DNA of 64,000 nucleotides from Mesorhizobium comanense (GTDB lineage Bacteria; Pseudomonadota; Alphaproteobacteria; Rhizobiales; Rhizobiaceae), in NCBI RefSeq assembly GCF_005503535.1, contig NZ_SCNN01000001.1:434001-498000 (forward strand), in the 5' to 3' direction. The translations under genes and the position numbers were made by a program. Shown piece after piece: positions 51,568-59,729 of this stretch. The notes beneath the pieces are model-generated. The model was given only the letters and a program-made list of their open reading frames with translations, ran no database searches and was not told where the DNA came from. Each line of letters begins with the position of its first letter. The stretch's first letter is position 1.

Positions 51568-53061
51568 TCAAGCGGCGGCGGGTCTGCGCCCGGCGGCCGT
51601 GGCGAGTTCCCTTATGCCGGGCTCGATGTGCTGCAGTGCGATCGAGGAAATGCCCAAACGCATGAAACGAGAGGGCTTTTCGGTGCGGTCGAAGAAGCGG
51701 TCGCCAGGCTCGATGATGACGCTGCGCGAGGCCGCGGCCTCGGCCAAACCGCGCGAATCCGTGCCACGTGGCCCTTCCAGCCAGAGCGATGTGCCGCCGG
51801 CGGAGTCGGTCGAACGCCATTCCGGCAGGAAAGCGGAAATCGCATGGACCAGCCGCTTGCGCCGCTCGTCGAAGGCGCTCGACAACCGCCGCACCAGCGC
51901 CTCGTGATGGCCGAGCGACAGGAAGAGCGCCACGGCGCGCTGGTTGTTGGCCGGCGGATGGCGCAGCATGAAGCGGCGCAGCGCCCTCAGTTCCGCGATT
52001 AGTCCAGCGGAGGCCACGATATAGCCAAGCCGCAGGCCGGGAGCCAGGGTCTTCGACATCGAGCCGACATAGACGACACGACCGGAGCGGTCGAGGCTCT
52101 TCAGCGCCTGCTGCGGTGCCTCGTCGAGAAGCTGGCTGTCGTAGCCGTCCTCGATGATGATCTGGTTGTGGCGGTTGGCGCGCGCCAGAAGATCCTGCCG
52201 CCGCTCGGCCGACAACGGCACCATGGTCGGGCAATGATGGCTCGGGGTGACGAACACGAAGCCGGAATCAGCGGGAATAGAAGAGGTTACGATGCCGGAC
52301 TGGTCGACCGGCACCGGCTGGATGTCGGCGCCCGCAAGGCGGAAGATGGAGCGCGCGTCGGGGTAGCCCGGATCTTCCATCGCCACTTTCGAACCCTTGG
52401 TCATCAGCAGCGACGCCAGCATGTAGAGTGCATTCTGGGCGCCGAGCGTGACGATGATCTCGTCGGGATTGGCGAAGATGCCGCGCCGGGGCAGGAGCCG
52501 CGCCTGGATCTGTTCGATCAGCAGCGGATCGTCGCGATCGACCATGTCGGACGCCCAGTTGCGGATTTCGAGCACGGCCAGCGCCATGCGGTTGCACTCG
52601 CGCCACTCGGCGGTCGGAAACAGCGCCGGATCGAACTGGCCGTAGACGAAGGGATAGGACGACTTGATCCAGTTCTCATGCTTCACCGGCGGCTGCATGT
52701 CGCTGGCAGCGATCTGACGGCGCGCCTTCCAGTCGATCTCGTTGGCCTGGTCGGGAGCCTTCTGATGCGGCTTGGCCGGCGTTGCCAGCACGTCGGGATT
52801 GACGAAATGGCCACGGCGCTCGCGCGCCACCAGGAAACCCTGGTCGACGAGCTGCTGGAAGGCCAGCACCACCGTTCCGCGCGCCACGCCGAGTTTCTCG
52901 GCGAGGATCCGGCAGGAGGGGAGCGGCATGGAAGCGGCGATCTGGCGGTCGAGAATGGCGGCTACGATGGCTTGGCGGATCTGCGCTTGCAGGGTCTGGC
53001 CGGATTCAGCCGAAATCCGGAACAGGCCGGACCATATCGCCGTGTCGTTTCTCTGTGGCAT
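51568..53061 (-). CDS. MocR-type regulator (GntR DNA-binding domain plus PLP aminotransferase domain)
   Basis: 497 residues from the ATG at 53061, with GAGGAA eight bases upstream. Longer in-frame readings to 53514 cross into the divergent gene region and are rejected. Residues about 20-90 are the GntR winged helix (LPSCRILAEKLGVARGTVVLAFQQLVDQGFLVARERRGHFV). Residues about 130-490 are a fold-type I aminotransferase with PLP lysine Lys337 in YVGSMSKTLAPGLRLGYI, and IIIEDGYDSQL provides the ring-contact Asp. These proteins bind PLP or an amine and switch nearby genes. The target may be the MttB gene or itself, perhaps through the 15-bp inverted repeat upstream. Confidence 0.92.
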   Translation of the reverse strand: MPQRNDTAIWSGLFRISAESGQTLQAQIRQAIVAAILDRQIAASMPLPSCRILAEKLGVARGTVVLAFQQLVDQGFLVARERRGHFVNPDVLATPAKPHQKAPDQANEIDWKARRQIAASDMQPPVKHENWIKSSYPFVYGQFDPALFPTAEWRECNRMALAVLEIRNWASDMVDRDDPLLIEQIQARLLPRRGIFANPDEIIVTLGAQNALYMLASLLMTKGSKVAMEDPGYPDARSIFRLAGADIQPVPVDQSGIVTSSIPADSGFVFVTPSHHCPTMVPLSAERRQDLLARANRHNQIIIEDGYDSQLLDEAPQQALKSLDRSGRVVYVGSMSKTLAPGLRLGYIVASAGLIAELRALRRFMLRHPPANNQRAVALFLSLGHHEALVRRLSSAFDERRKRLVHAISAFLPEWRSTDSAGGTSLWLEGPRGTDSRGLAEAAASRSVIIEPGDRFFDRTEKPSRFMRLGISSIALQHIEPGIRELATAAGRRPAAA

Positions 53062-53363
53062 GGAAGATGTTCCTCGATGGCCAGCTTTTTTGGCTTGGCT
53101 GGACCAGTCGAATGTAGCGGTGGCACAAGGGGTTGCGCCAATCAATTTTTCTGATCTTTGGGATTTATGCCAGTGATCCATCCAGCCGGAATTGCACGGC
53201 TTTGCGGCCATGCGTGACACATTCTGTCGCCGCGACGTGACAGAATGTGTCACCGCCACATATTGACCGGACGGAATTCGGCTCAATAGTTTTGCCGCGA
53301 CGACACGCGCCGGAAACATCCGGTCTGATATGGTGCGTCGAAAAAAGCCAGGAGTCCCCGCCA
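53062..53363. other. 302-bp divergent control region between mocR and pgi
   Basis: No gene is present. The main structure is the perfect inverted repeat at 53214-53253. An AT-rich stretch at 53139-53170 (CAATTTTTCTGATCTTTGGGATTTAT) may be promoter DNA for the MocR gene. The sequence AGGAGTCC near 53350 is the pgi ribosome site. Confidence 0.5.
53214..53253. promoter_or_regulatory. Perfect 15-bp inverted repeat GTGACACATTCTGTC / GACAGAATGTGTCAC
   Basis: The arms (53214-53228 and 53239-53253) are exact reverse complements with a 10-base centre. Each arm is itself nearly TGACA-N5-TGTCA, so the site can be read as two adjacent dyads. No T-run follows, which argues against a terminator. It lies 152 bp before mocR and 111 bp before pgi. 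Confidence 0.75.
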
Positions 53364-55007
53364 GTGGATCAGTCAGCCTTCCAGAAACAGTTCGCCGCCT
53401 TGCGCGAACATCGCGCCGCGGCACCCGCCTCGATGCGGCAGGCCTTTGCCGCCGATCCGAAGCGGTTCGCGACCTTCTCCGCCACCGATGGCGACCTTTT
53501 GCTCGACTGGTCAAAATGCGCCGTCGATGCGACCACGATGGATTTGTTGGAAAAGCTCGCCGGGGCCGCCGACCTCGAAGGCCGCCGTGCCGCCATGTTC
53601 GCCGGCAAGAAGATCAACATCACCGAAGACCGCGCCGTGCTGCACACGGCGCTGCGCAACCTCAGCGGCAAGGGTGTCACGGTCGACGGCCAGGACGTCA
53701 AGGCCGACGTCCTTTCGGTGCTCGACGCCATGGGTGCCTTTGCCGATGCGATCCGCTCCGGCAAGGCGCCGGGCGCAACCGGCAAGAAGATCACCGACAT
53801 CGTCAATATCGGCATTGGCGGTTCCGATCTCGGCCCGGCCATGGCGACGCTGGCGCTCGCCCCCTATCATGACGGCCCGCGCGCGCACTATGTCTCCAAC
53901 ATAGACGGCGCCCATATCCACGACACGCTGAAGGACCTGTCCGCCGAAACCACGCTGTTCATCATCGCCTCCAAGACCTTCACCACCGTCGAGACGATGA
54001 CCAATGCGCAGACGGCGCGCGACTGGGTCCAGAAGGCGCTCGGCAAGGATGCGGTCGGCAAGCATTTCGCCGCCGTCTCCACCGCGCTCGACCTTGTGGC
54101 CAAGTTCGGCATCGCGTCGGATCGCGTGTTCGGTTTCTGGGACTGGGTCGGCGGCCGCTATTCGGTCTGGGGCGCCATCGGCCTGCCTGTCATGATCGCC
54201 ATCGGGCCGAGGAACTTTCGCGCCTTTCTCGATGGCGCGCACGAGATGGACGAACACTTCCGCACCGCGCCGCTGCAACAGAACCTGCCGGCGCTGCTTG
54301 GCCTTGTCGGCTGGTGGCACCGTGTCATCTGTCAGTATCCGGCCCGCGCGGTCATCCCTTATGACCAGCGCCTGTCCAGGCTGCCGGCCTATCTGCAGCA
54401 ACTCGACATGGAATCGAACGGCAAGGGTGTCACACTCGACGGGACGCCCGTAAAGACGCCGACCGGGCCGCTGGTCTGGGGCGAGCCCGGCACCAATGGC
54501 CAGCATGCCTTCTTCCAGTTGCTGCACCAGGGTACCGATTTCATCCCGGTCGAGTTTCTTGTCGCGGCTGTCGGCCACGAGCCGAACCTGAAGCACCAGC
54601 ATGATCTGCTGCTCGCCAACTGCTTGGCGCAGTCGGAAGCGCTGATGAAGGGCCGCACGCTGGAGGAAGCGCGCGCGCAGATGCTGGCCAAGGGCATGAA
54701 GCCGGCCGATGTCGACAAGATAGCGCCGCATCGTGTGTTCTCCGGCAACCGGCCTTCGCTCACCATCCTCTACCGCAAGCTCGATCCGCGCACCTTCGGC
54801 AGGCTGATCGCGCTCTACGAGCACCGTGTCTTTGTCGAGGGCACGCTGTTCAACATCAATTCCTTCGACCAATGGGGGGTCGAACTCGGCAAGGAACTGG
54901 CGACCGGCCTGTTGCCTGTCGTGGAAGGCAAGGAAAGCGCCGCAAACCGGGACGCCTCGACCAGGGGCCTTGTGGAACGCATCCACCAATTGCGTGGTTC
55001 GGAGTGA
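53364..55007 (+). CDS. pgi: Glucose-6-phosphate isomerase
   Basis: 547 residues from a GTG at 53364 with AGGAG nine bases upstream. An in-frame ATG-like extension to 53247 is not conserved. The PGI signatures are [40 protein letters not shown], the signature-1 segment [16 protein letters not shown] and the signature-2 [33 protein letters not shown] ending, with catalytic Glu and Lys in GGRYS...AH and [11 protein letters not shown]. It interconverts glucose-6-phosphate and fructose-6-phosphate. The stop overlaps the start of the HAD gene (GTGA), so the two are coupled. Confidence 0.96.
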   Translation: MDQSAFQKQFAALREHRAAAPASMRQAFAADPKRFATFSATDGDLLLDWSKCAVDATTMDLLEKLAGAADLEGRRAAMFAGKKINITEDRAVLHTALRNLSGKGVTVDGQDVKADVLSVLDAMGAFADAIRSGKAPGATGKKITDIVNIGIGGSDLGPAMATLALAPYHDGPRAHYVSNIDGAHIHDTLKDLSAETTLFIIASKTFTTVETMTNAQTARDWVQKALGKDAVGKHFAAVSTALDLVAKFGIASDRVFGFWDWVGGRYSVWGAIGLPVMIAIGPRNFRAFLDGAHEMDEHFRTAPLQQNLPALLGLVGWWHRVICQYPARAVIPYDQRLSRLPAYLQQLDMESNGKGVTLDGTPVKTPTGPLVWGEPGTNGQHAFFQLLHQGTDFIPVEFLVAAVGHEPNLKHQHDLLLANCLAQSEALMKGRTLEEARAQMLAKGMKPADVDKIAPHRVFSGNRPSLTILYRKLDPRTFGRLIALYEHRVFVEGTLFNINSFDQWGVELGKELATGLLPVVEGKESAANRDASTRGLVERIHQLRGSE

Positions 55008-55735
55008 AGGGCTTGGCAGACATCAAGGGGATACTCTTCGACAAGGACGGGACACTTGTCGATTTCAACGCGACCTGGCTCGGGGTCGCCGACTTCATGG
55101 CCATGGATGCTTCCGACGGTGACCGATGGAAGGCCGACAGGCTGCTCGCCGCCGCCGGTTTCGATTTCGCCAACCGCCGCTTCAAGGCCGACTCGATCTT
55201 CGCCGCCGGCACCAATCTGGATGTCGTGGAACTCTGGTTTCCGCGCCTGTCGAACGAAGACCAGATGCTGGCCGTCGCCCGCTTCAACGAGATCACCTCG
55301 GTGCAGGGGTCGGCGATGGCGGTGGCGCTGCCGGGCATAGTCGATTCCCTGGCATTGCTGCACAAAAGGTCATACCGGCTTGGTGTCGCCACCAACGATT
55401 CGACCAGCGGCGCGGAAAAGACCCTGGTCACGCTCGGTGTCGCGCAACTCTTCGACGCCGCCTATGGCTATGACGCCGTCGCCAATCCAAAGCCCGCGCC
55501 CGACACCATCCAGGCTTTTTGCGACCTGACCGGCCTCAAGCCGGCCGAGATCGCCATGGTCGGCGATAACAGACACGATCTCGAAATGGCGCGCGCCGGC
55601 GGCTGCGGCCTGGCGGTGGGCGTGCTTTCGGGCACCGGCACGCGCGAATCGCTGGCCGAGATGGCCGACATCGTCCTCGATTCGGTTGCCGATCTGCCGG
55701 ATTTCCTTTCGGCACGGGTCAGGGAGACGGTCTGA
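55004..55735 (+). CDS. HAD-superfamily hydrolase (phosphoglycolate-phosphatase-like)
   Basis: 243 residues from a GTG in a GTGA overlap with pgi (TTG at 55013 is an alternative). The catalytic motif is [13 protein letters not shown] with nucleophile Asp13 and acid Asp15. Motif II is GVATNDSTS, motif III the lysine in [11 protein letters not shown], and motif [17 protein letters not shown]. The cap domain is the helical C1 type. Likely a sugar-phosphate or phosphoglycolate phosphatase. Coupling with pgi suggests that it may remove an unwanted sugar-phosphate, but that is inference. Confidence 0.88.
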   Translation: MKGLADIKGILFDKDGTLVDFNATWLGVADFMAMDASDGDRWKADRLLAAAGFDFANRRFKADSIFAAGTNLDVVELWFPRLSNEDQMLAVARFNEITSVQGSAMAVALPGIVDSLALLHKRSYRLGVATNDSTSGAEKTLVTLGVAQLFDAAYGYDAVANPKPAPDTIQAFCDLTGLKPAEIAMVGDNRHDLEMARAGGCGLAVGVLSGTGTRESLAEMADIVLDSVADLPDFLSARVRETV

Positions 55736-55795
55736 TCGGCTAAGGCTGGGCAAAACGAAAGCCAACGTGGGCTTCGTTGCGCCAGACGCAGAGGC

Positions 55796-55845
55796 ACCGT
55801 AGTTCGAGCCGTTCAGCGATTCCGCGAAATGCTGAACGGCTCTAC
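55796..55845. repeat. Dispersed TAGAGC-ended repeat (copy 3, right half only)
   Basis: AGCCGTTCAGC-GATTCCGCGAAAT-GCTGAACGGCT is an 11-bp-armed hairpin ending in CTCTA, matching the right half of copy 1 (15800-15837). It lies between the convergent HAD and GNAT genes and could terminate both. The CTA forms the stop of the GNAT gene. Confidence 0.8.
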
Positions 55846-56339
55846 GCCTCCAGGCCCGGCCCTGCAGGGCGCGATACATATTCCGGGAATTCCTCGGCGC
55901 CTCGGCTCAGGGCCTTCACCATGAGCAGACCGTCATCGAAGAAGCCGTTTCGAACATAGAACTGGTGGGTGCGCTCCTTGCCGAGCACCATGGCGATACG
56001 GAAGACGGAGCATCCGGTCCGTTCGCCCTCCGCCTCGATCCACGCCATCAGTCTGGCGCCTATGCCAAGGCTGCGCAGGGTCGTGTCGACCACCACGTGG
56101 TCGGCTTCGATATACTTGCCGCACCAGAGCTGATTGCCTGTCCAGAGGCCGGAAAGACCGACCGGCCGCTCGCCGATATAGGCCGCGATGCAGCGGTAAT
56201 TGCCCTGAGCGTGCATTGCCGAAAGTCGTTCGCGAAATGCTGCTTCGCTCAGATGCGAGTTGCTCTGCCGGAACAACGGGTAGACCGCGAGCATCTCATC
56301 GAGCCCGTTGAGCTCACGAATTATCACCTCGTCAGTCAA
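55842..56339 (-). CDS. GNAT-family N-acetyltransferase
   Basis: 165 residues. The GNAT pattern is clear: a first strand-helix (VIIRELNGLDEMLAVYPLFRQ), the central strands (RCIAAYIGERPVGLSGLWTG, ADHVVVDTTLRSLGIGARLMAWIEAEGERTG with the pyrophosphate-binding R/Q-x-x-G-x-G/A in LRSLGIG), and the ending MVLGKERTHQFYVRNGF with the acceptor-side Tyr. The substrate is not known. A single gene convergent with the HAD hydrolase. Its stop codon lies inside the end of the repeat at 55796-55845. Confidence 0.9.
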   Translation of the reverse strand: MTDEVIIRELNGLDEMLAVYPLFRQSNSHLSEAAFRERLSAMHAQGNYRCIAAYIGERPVGLSGLWTGNQLWCGKYIEADHVVVDTTLRSLGIGARLMAWIEAEGERTGCSVFRIAMVLGKERTHQFYVRNGFFDDGLLMVKALSRGAEEFPEYVSRPAGPGLEA

Positions 56340-56510
56340 GACGGCCCCCTCCGTTTCACTCCACTCTGCGGGCGATCCCGGCCGCGGTCCAGAGGATTTC
56401 CCAAGGCTGAGCCAATCGACGTTCAGGGGCGGATCGCGTCATGCGATCCGTCGAAATCGAGCGACCGCCAGAGGCCGGCCATTCAGTGCGTCCGGCCTAG
56501 CTCCGTCGCG

Positions 56511-57224
56511 CTAATGCAGTTCCGGTTCGAACGAAAAGACGCCGCTCGGTTTCGCCGCAGCCCCCGTCGGCTCACCGAAATCCTGCACCTTGTATTCGGC
56601 AAGCAGGCGAAGGCGCGAGCGTGGGAGGTCGGCGCGGCGGGGATCGCCGACCAGCACATCGATGCCGGCTGCCAGGCAGCGATCGAGGAAGGGGATAATC
56701 CGTCTGGCAACCTCGGGGCCATAGAACACGTCGCCTGCGAGCACGAGGTCGACCGCCGGTGGCGGATCCGCGGTGATATCCCCTTCGGCAATGGCGATCG
56801 CGACGCCGTTGGCCCCGGCGTTGAGGCCGATCGCGGCGATGCCGTTGCGGTCGATCTCCGCCGCGATCACCGCGCTGGCGCCGGCCTTTGCGGCGGCAAT
56901 GCCGACAATGCCGGAGCCGGCTCCGAGGTCGAGGACGCGGCGGCCCGCTACCGTCCCGGGATGGTCGAGGACGTAGCGTGCAAGCACCGTTCCGCCGGCC
57001 CAGGCATAGGCCCAGTAGGGCGGCTTGGGTTCGGATGTGTCCTCGTTTGCTTCGTCGTCGCCTCCGGGCTCGACGAGCCGCCTCAATCCGCTGCCCGGGT
57101 GAGCAGTGTAAATCCGGATTTCGGGAAGCGCAGGCACCGGGAAAAGGCGCATGTTCGCCTTGATGAATTCCGCGGGATCCAGGCGTCGACGCCGGCCCGG
57201 TCCATCGTCGGCGGCACCCCCCAC
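56511..57224 (-). CDS. Protein methyltransferase resembling ETF-beta lysine methyltransferase (ETFBKMT)
   Basis: 237 residues from a GTG that shares its first base with the stop of the upstream gene (TAGTG at 57222-57226). The family start AEFIKANMRLFPVPALPEIRIYTAHPGSGL is directly downstream. PPYWAYAWAGGTVLARYVLDHP, motif I RVLDLGAGSGIVGIAAAKAGA, EIDRNGIAAIGLNA, the DLVLAGDVFYGPEVARRII segment (DxFY motif) and LVGDPRRADLP match the human and Agrobacterium ETFBKMT group, which methylates lysines on the beta subunit of electron-transfer flavoprotein. Being coupled to an acyl-CoA synthetase gene supports a link with fatty-acid oxidation. The actual target is unproven. An ATG at 57152 would lose the conserved start. 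Confidence 0.85.
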   Translation of the reverse strand: MGGAADDGPGRRRRLDPAEFIKANMRLFPVPALPEIRIYTAHPGSGLRRLVEPGGDDEANEDTSEPKPPYWAYAWAGGTVLARYVLDHPGTVAGRRVLDLGAGSGIVGIAAAKAGASAVIAAEIDRNGIAAIGLNAGANGVAIAIAEGDITADPPPAVDLVLAGDVFYGPEVARRIIPFLDRCLAAGIDVLVGDPRRADLPRSRLRLLAEYKVQDFGEPTGAAAKPSGVFSFEPELH

Positions 57225-59263
57225 TACTGGCGCAGCGCCCGCCGCAGGATCTTGCCGACCGGCGTCTTCGGCAATTCGGTCCGGAACTCGATATATTTGG
57301 GCCGCTTGTAGCCGGTCAGGTTTTCGCGGCAATAGGCGGTGATGGCTTCCGCCGTGAGGTCCGGATCCTTCTTGACGATGAACAGTTTGGGCACTTCGCC
57401 GGAATGTTCGTCCGGCACGCCGATCGCCGCCACTTCGAGCACGCCTGGATGCATGGCCACGACCTCCTCGAGTTCTGTCGGATAGACGTTGAAGCCGGAG
57501 ACGAGGATCATGTCCTTCTTGCGGTCGACGATCTTGGTGTAGCCGCGATCGTCCATGAAGCCCATGTCGCCCGACTTGAAGAAGCCGTCCTTGGTCATCA
57601 CCTTGGCGGTCTCGTCCGGCCGGTTCCAGTAGCCGGCCATCACCTGCGGTCCCCTGATGCAGATCTCGCCGACCTCGCCCAGCGGCACGTTGTTGCCGTC
57701 ATCGTCGCGGATGGCGATTTCCGTCGACGGCAACGGCAGGCCGATGGTGCCGGTGAAGTCGCTGGACGTGAACTTGTTGGCCGTCGCCACCGGCGAGGTT
57801 TCGGAGAGGCCATAGCCCTCGCTGATCGGGCAGCCGGTCAGCGCCTTCCAGCGCTCGGCCACGCCCTTCTGGACCGCCATTCCGCCACCCAGGGTCAGGA
57901 TCAGCGGCTTGAAGTCGAGCTTGCGGAAATCCTCGTTGTTGAGCAGCGCGTTGAACAGCGTGTTGAGGCCGGGAAATATGTGCGCCGGATACTTCCCGAG
58001 TTCCTTCACGAAGCCCGGAATGTCGCGCGGGTTGGGAATGAGGATGTTCTGCGCGCCTTGCTGCATGCCCATCAGCGCGTTCACCGTCAGCGCGAATATG
58101 TGGTAGAGCGGCAGCGCGCAGACGAAGTTGAGATGCGCGGGCTTCGGCTTGACCGTGTAGGCGTCTTCCACCCACAGCGAGTTCTGCGCGACATTGGCCA
58201 GCACATTGCTGTGCAGCAGGGTCGCGCCCTTCGAAATTCCCGTCGTGCCGCCGGTATATTGCAGGAAGGCGACGTCATTGGCCGCGACCGTGGCGGGCTT
58301 GAAATTCATGCCACCGCCGGCCTTCAGCGCCGCGTTGAACTTGACATGGCCTGGCAACGACCAGGCCGGCACCATCTTCTTGACGCGGCGCACCACCAGA
58401 TTGACGATCGTCCCTTTCAGGCCGCCGAGCATGTCGCCCATGCTTGCCACGACGACATGCTTGACCGAGGTTCTGGAGACCACGGCCTGCAACGTGTTGG
58501 CGAAGTTCTCCAGGATGACGATGGCCTGCGCGCCGGAATCCTTGAGCTGGTGTTCCAGTTCCCGCGGCGTGTAGAGCGGATTGATGTTGACCACGGTGTA
58601 GCCGGCGCGGGCCACCGCCATCATCGCCACGGGATATTGCAGGATGTTCGGCATCATCAGGCCGACGCGCGCGCCCTTCTGAAGCCCCGTGGATTGCAGG
58701 TAAGCGCCGAAGGCCGCCGAAAGCCGCTCGAGCTCGGCATAGGTGATGGACTTGCCCATGCAGGTGAAGGCCGGCTGGCCTGCAAACTGCTTGCAGGCGG
58801 CGACGAGGAAGTCGCCGATGGAACTGTAGGGAAGGGGGCCGATCTCGGCCGGCATGTTCTTCGGGTAATTCTTCAGCCACGGCTTTTCCGGCAGGCCGGA
58901 GGCGAGCTCGGTAAGCGCCTTCGGCAGTCTCTGGCTGTCAGCCGCCGGCGCCGCCTTTGCGGGCGATGCTGCCTTTGCAGTCGATGCCGCCTTGGTGGCG
59001 CCGGTCTTTGCGGGAGAGGTCCCGGCGGCGGAGCGCTTGGTCGGCGGCGTCTTTGCCGGCAGAGCCTTGGCCGGCGCACCCTTGGCCACCGGCTTGGTCG
59101 CGGACTTGGCTGTGGCTTTTGCGGACGGCGCCTTTGTGGCTGGCTTTGCTTCCGTCTTGGCTGGAGCGGCCTTGGCGGCAGCTTTGACCTGCCTGTCGGC
59201 TGAGGCTGGTTTGGAGGCCGCCTTGGCCGACGTTTTCACCGGCGTCTTCGATGTTTTTGCCAC
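57224..59263 (-). CDS. Long-chain acyl-CoA synthetase with a lysine/alanine-rich histone-like N-terminal tail
   Basis: 679 residues from a GTG at 59263, fixed by GAGGAGG five bases upstream. Residues 1-108 are a low-complexity tail of Ala, Lys, Pro, Thr and Ser with PAKT/KAAAKAAPAK-type units, 21 Lys plus 2 Arg against only 2 acids up to residue 104. The rest is a FadD-type ligase: TLLHSN after QYTGGTTGISKGA (P-loop), GYGLSETSP (A5), GFFKSGDMGFMDDRGY and DRKKDMILVSGFNVYP (hinge), and the catalytic lysine in LPKTPVGKILRRAL. It activates fatty acids to acyl-CoA at the membrane. A plain FadD has about 560 residues, so the tail is an extra. It precedes the ETFBKMT-like gene. Confidence 0.93.
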   Translation of the reverse strand: MAKTSKTPVKTSAKAASKPASADRQVKAAAKAAPAKTEAKPATKAPSAKATAKSATKPVAKGAPAKALPAKTPPTKRSAAGTSPAKTGATKAASTAKAASPAKAAPAADSQRLPKALTELASGLPEKPWLKNYPKNMPAEIGPLPYSSIGDFLVAACKQFAGQPAFTCMGKSITYAELERLSAAFGAYLQSTGLQKGARVGLMMPNILQYPVAMMAVARAGYTVVNINPLYTPRELEHQLKDSGAQAIVILENFANTLQAVVSRTSVKHVVVASMGDMLGGLKGTIVNLVVRRVKKMVPAWSLPGHVKFNAALKAGGGMNFKPATVAANDVAFLQYTGGTTGISKGATLLHSNVLANVAQNSLWVEDAYTVKPKPAHLNFVCALPLYHIFALTVNALMGMQQGAQNILIPNPRDIPGFVKELGKYPAHIFPGLNTLFNALLNNEDFRKLDFKPLILTLGGGMAVQKGVAERWKALTGCPISEGYGLSETSPVATANKFTSSDFTGTIGLPLPSTEIAIRDDDGNNVPLGEVGEICIRGPQVMAGYWNRPDETAKVMTKDGFFKSGDMGFMDDRGYTKIVDRKKDMILVSGFNVYPTELEEVVAMHPGVLEVAAIGVPDEHSGEVPKLFIVKKDPDLTAEAITAYCRENLTGYKRPKYIEFRTELPKTPVGKILRRALRQ

Positions 59264-59729
59264 CCGTTCCTCCTCGACATCTTGTTTGCCTGTTTCCTGG
59301 TGGCCTTGACGCGCTCGCCTCCGAACTGACAGAGACGTCCTCCGCTGCCACCAGTTGATCATCTATGTATTGCCTCTATCGGCGAGGGTGCAAGTCTTGC
59401 CCTAGCGGCAAGGCGCCGAAAGATTTGCCGCCGAAAATCTTTACCTCCGATTGCACTTGCAGCCGCTTGTTGCGCCCTCGCGGGCGTGACGAGGGGCGGA
59501 CGCGCCGTCCATTCTGTCGGGCTGCCGATCAATAAAAAAATGCGGTCGTTAACAATATCGTGAATGGAAAAAACTGCTAATTTTTTCTGCCATTTAACAA
59601 AATGGCGGATTTTTTTCCTGCTTCCCGCGGGGTAAGCAAACGGGGTGTTCCAAAGCCCGAAAAACGGTGCTTATATGCGCGCTTCGCGAGCCTGATAGAG
59701 GGGCTTGGAAGAACATCAGGGAGTGCTCA
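59264..59729. other. 466-bp divergent control region between the acyl-CoA synthetase and dppA
   Basis: No gene. A GC-rich left part is followed by an AT-rich block (about 59520-59625: CAATAAAAAAATGCGG, GAATGGAAAAAACTGC, AATTTTTTCTGCC). It contains a 7-bp-armed hairpin followed by seven T residues, described separately. Promoters for both genes are likely here. Confidence 0.55.
59589..59616 (+). terminator. Possible intrinsic terminator or attenuator in the dppA leader
   Basis: GCCATTT (59589-59595) pairs with AAATGGC (59600-59606) over an AACA loop, followed by GGA and TTTTTTT (59610-59616). The stem is weak (3 GC pairs), so termination would be leaky. The position 114 bp before dppA fits an attenuator or the end of a leader transcript. 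Low confidence. Confidence 0.35.

Noticed and set aside
53214..53253. 15-bp inverted repeat as a terminator
   Set aside because: No T-run on either strand, and it lies between divergent genes where no transcript needs to end.
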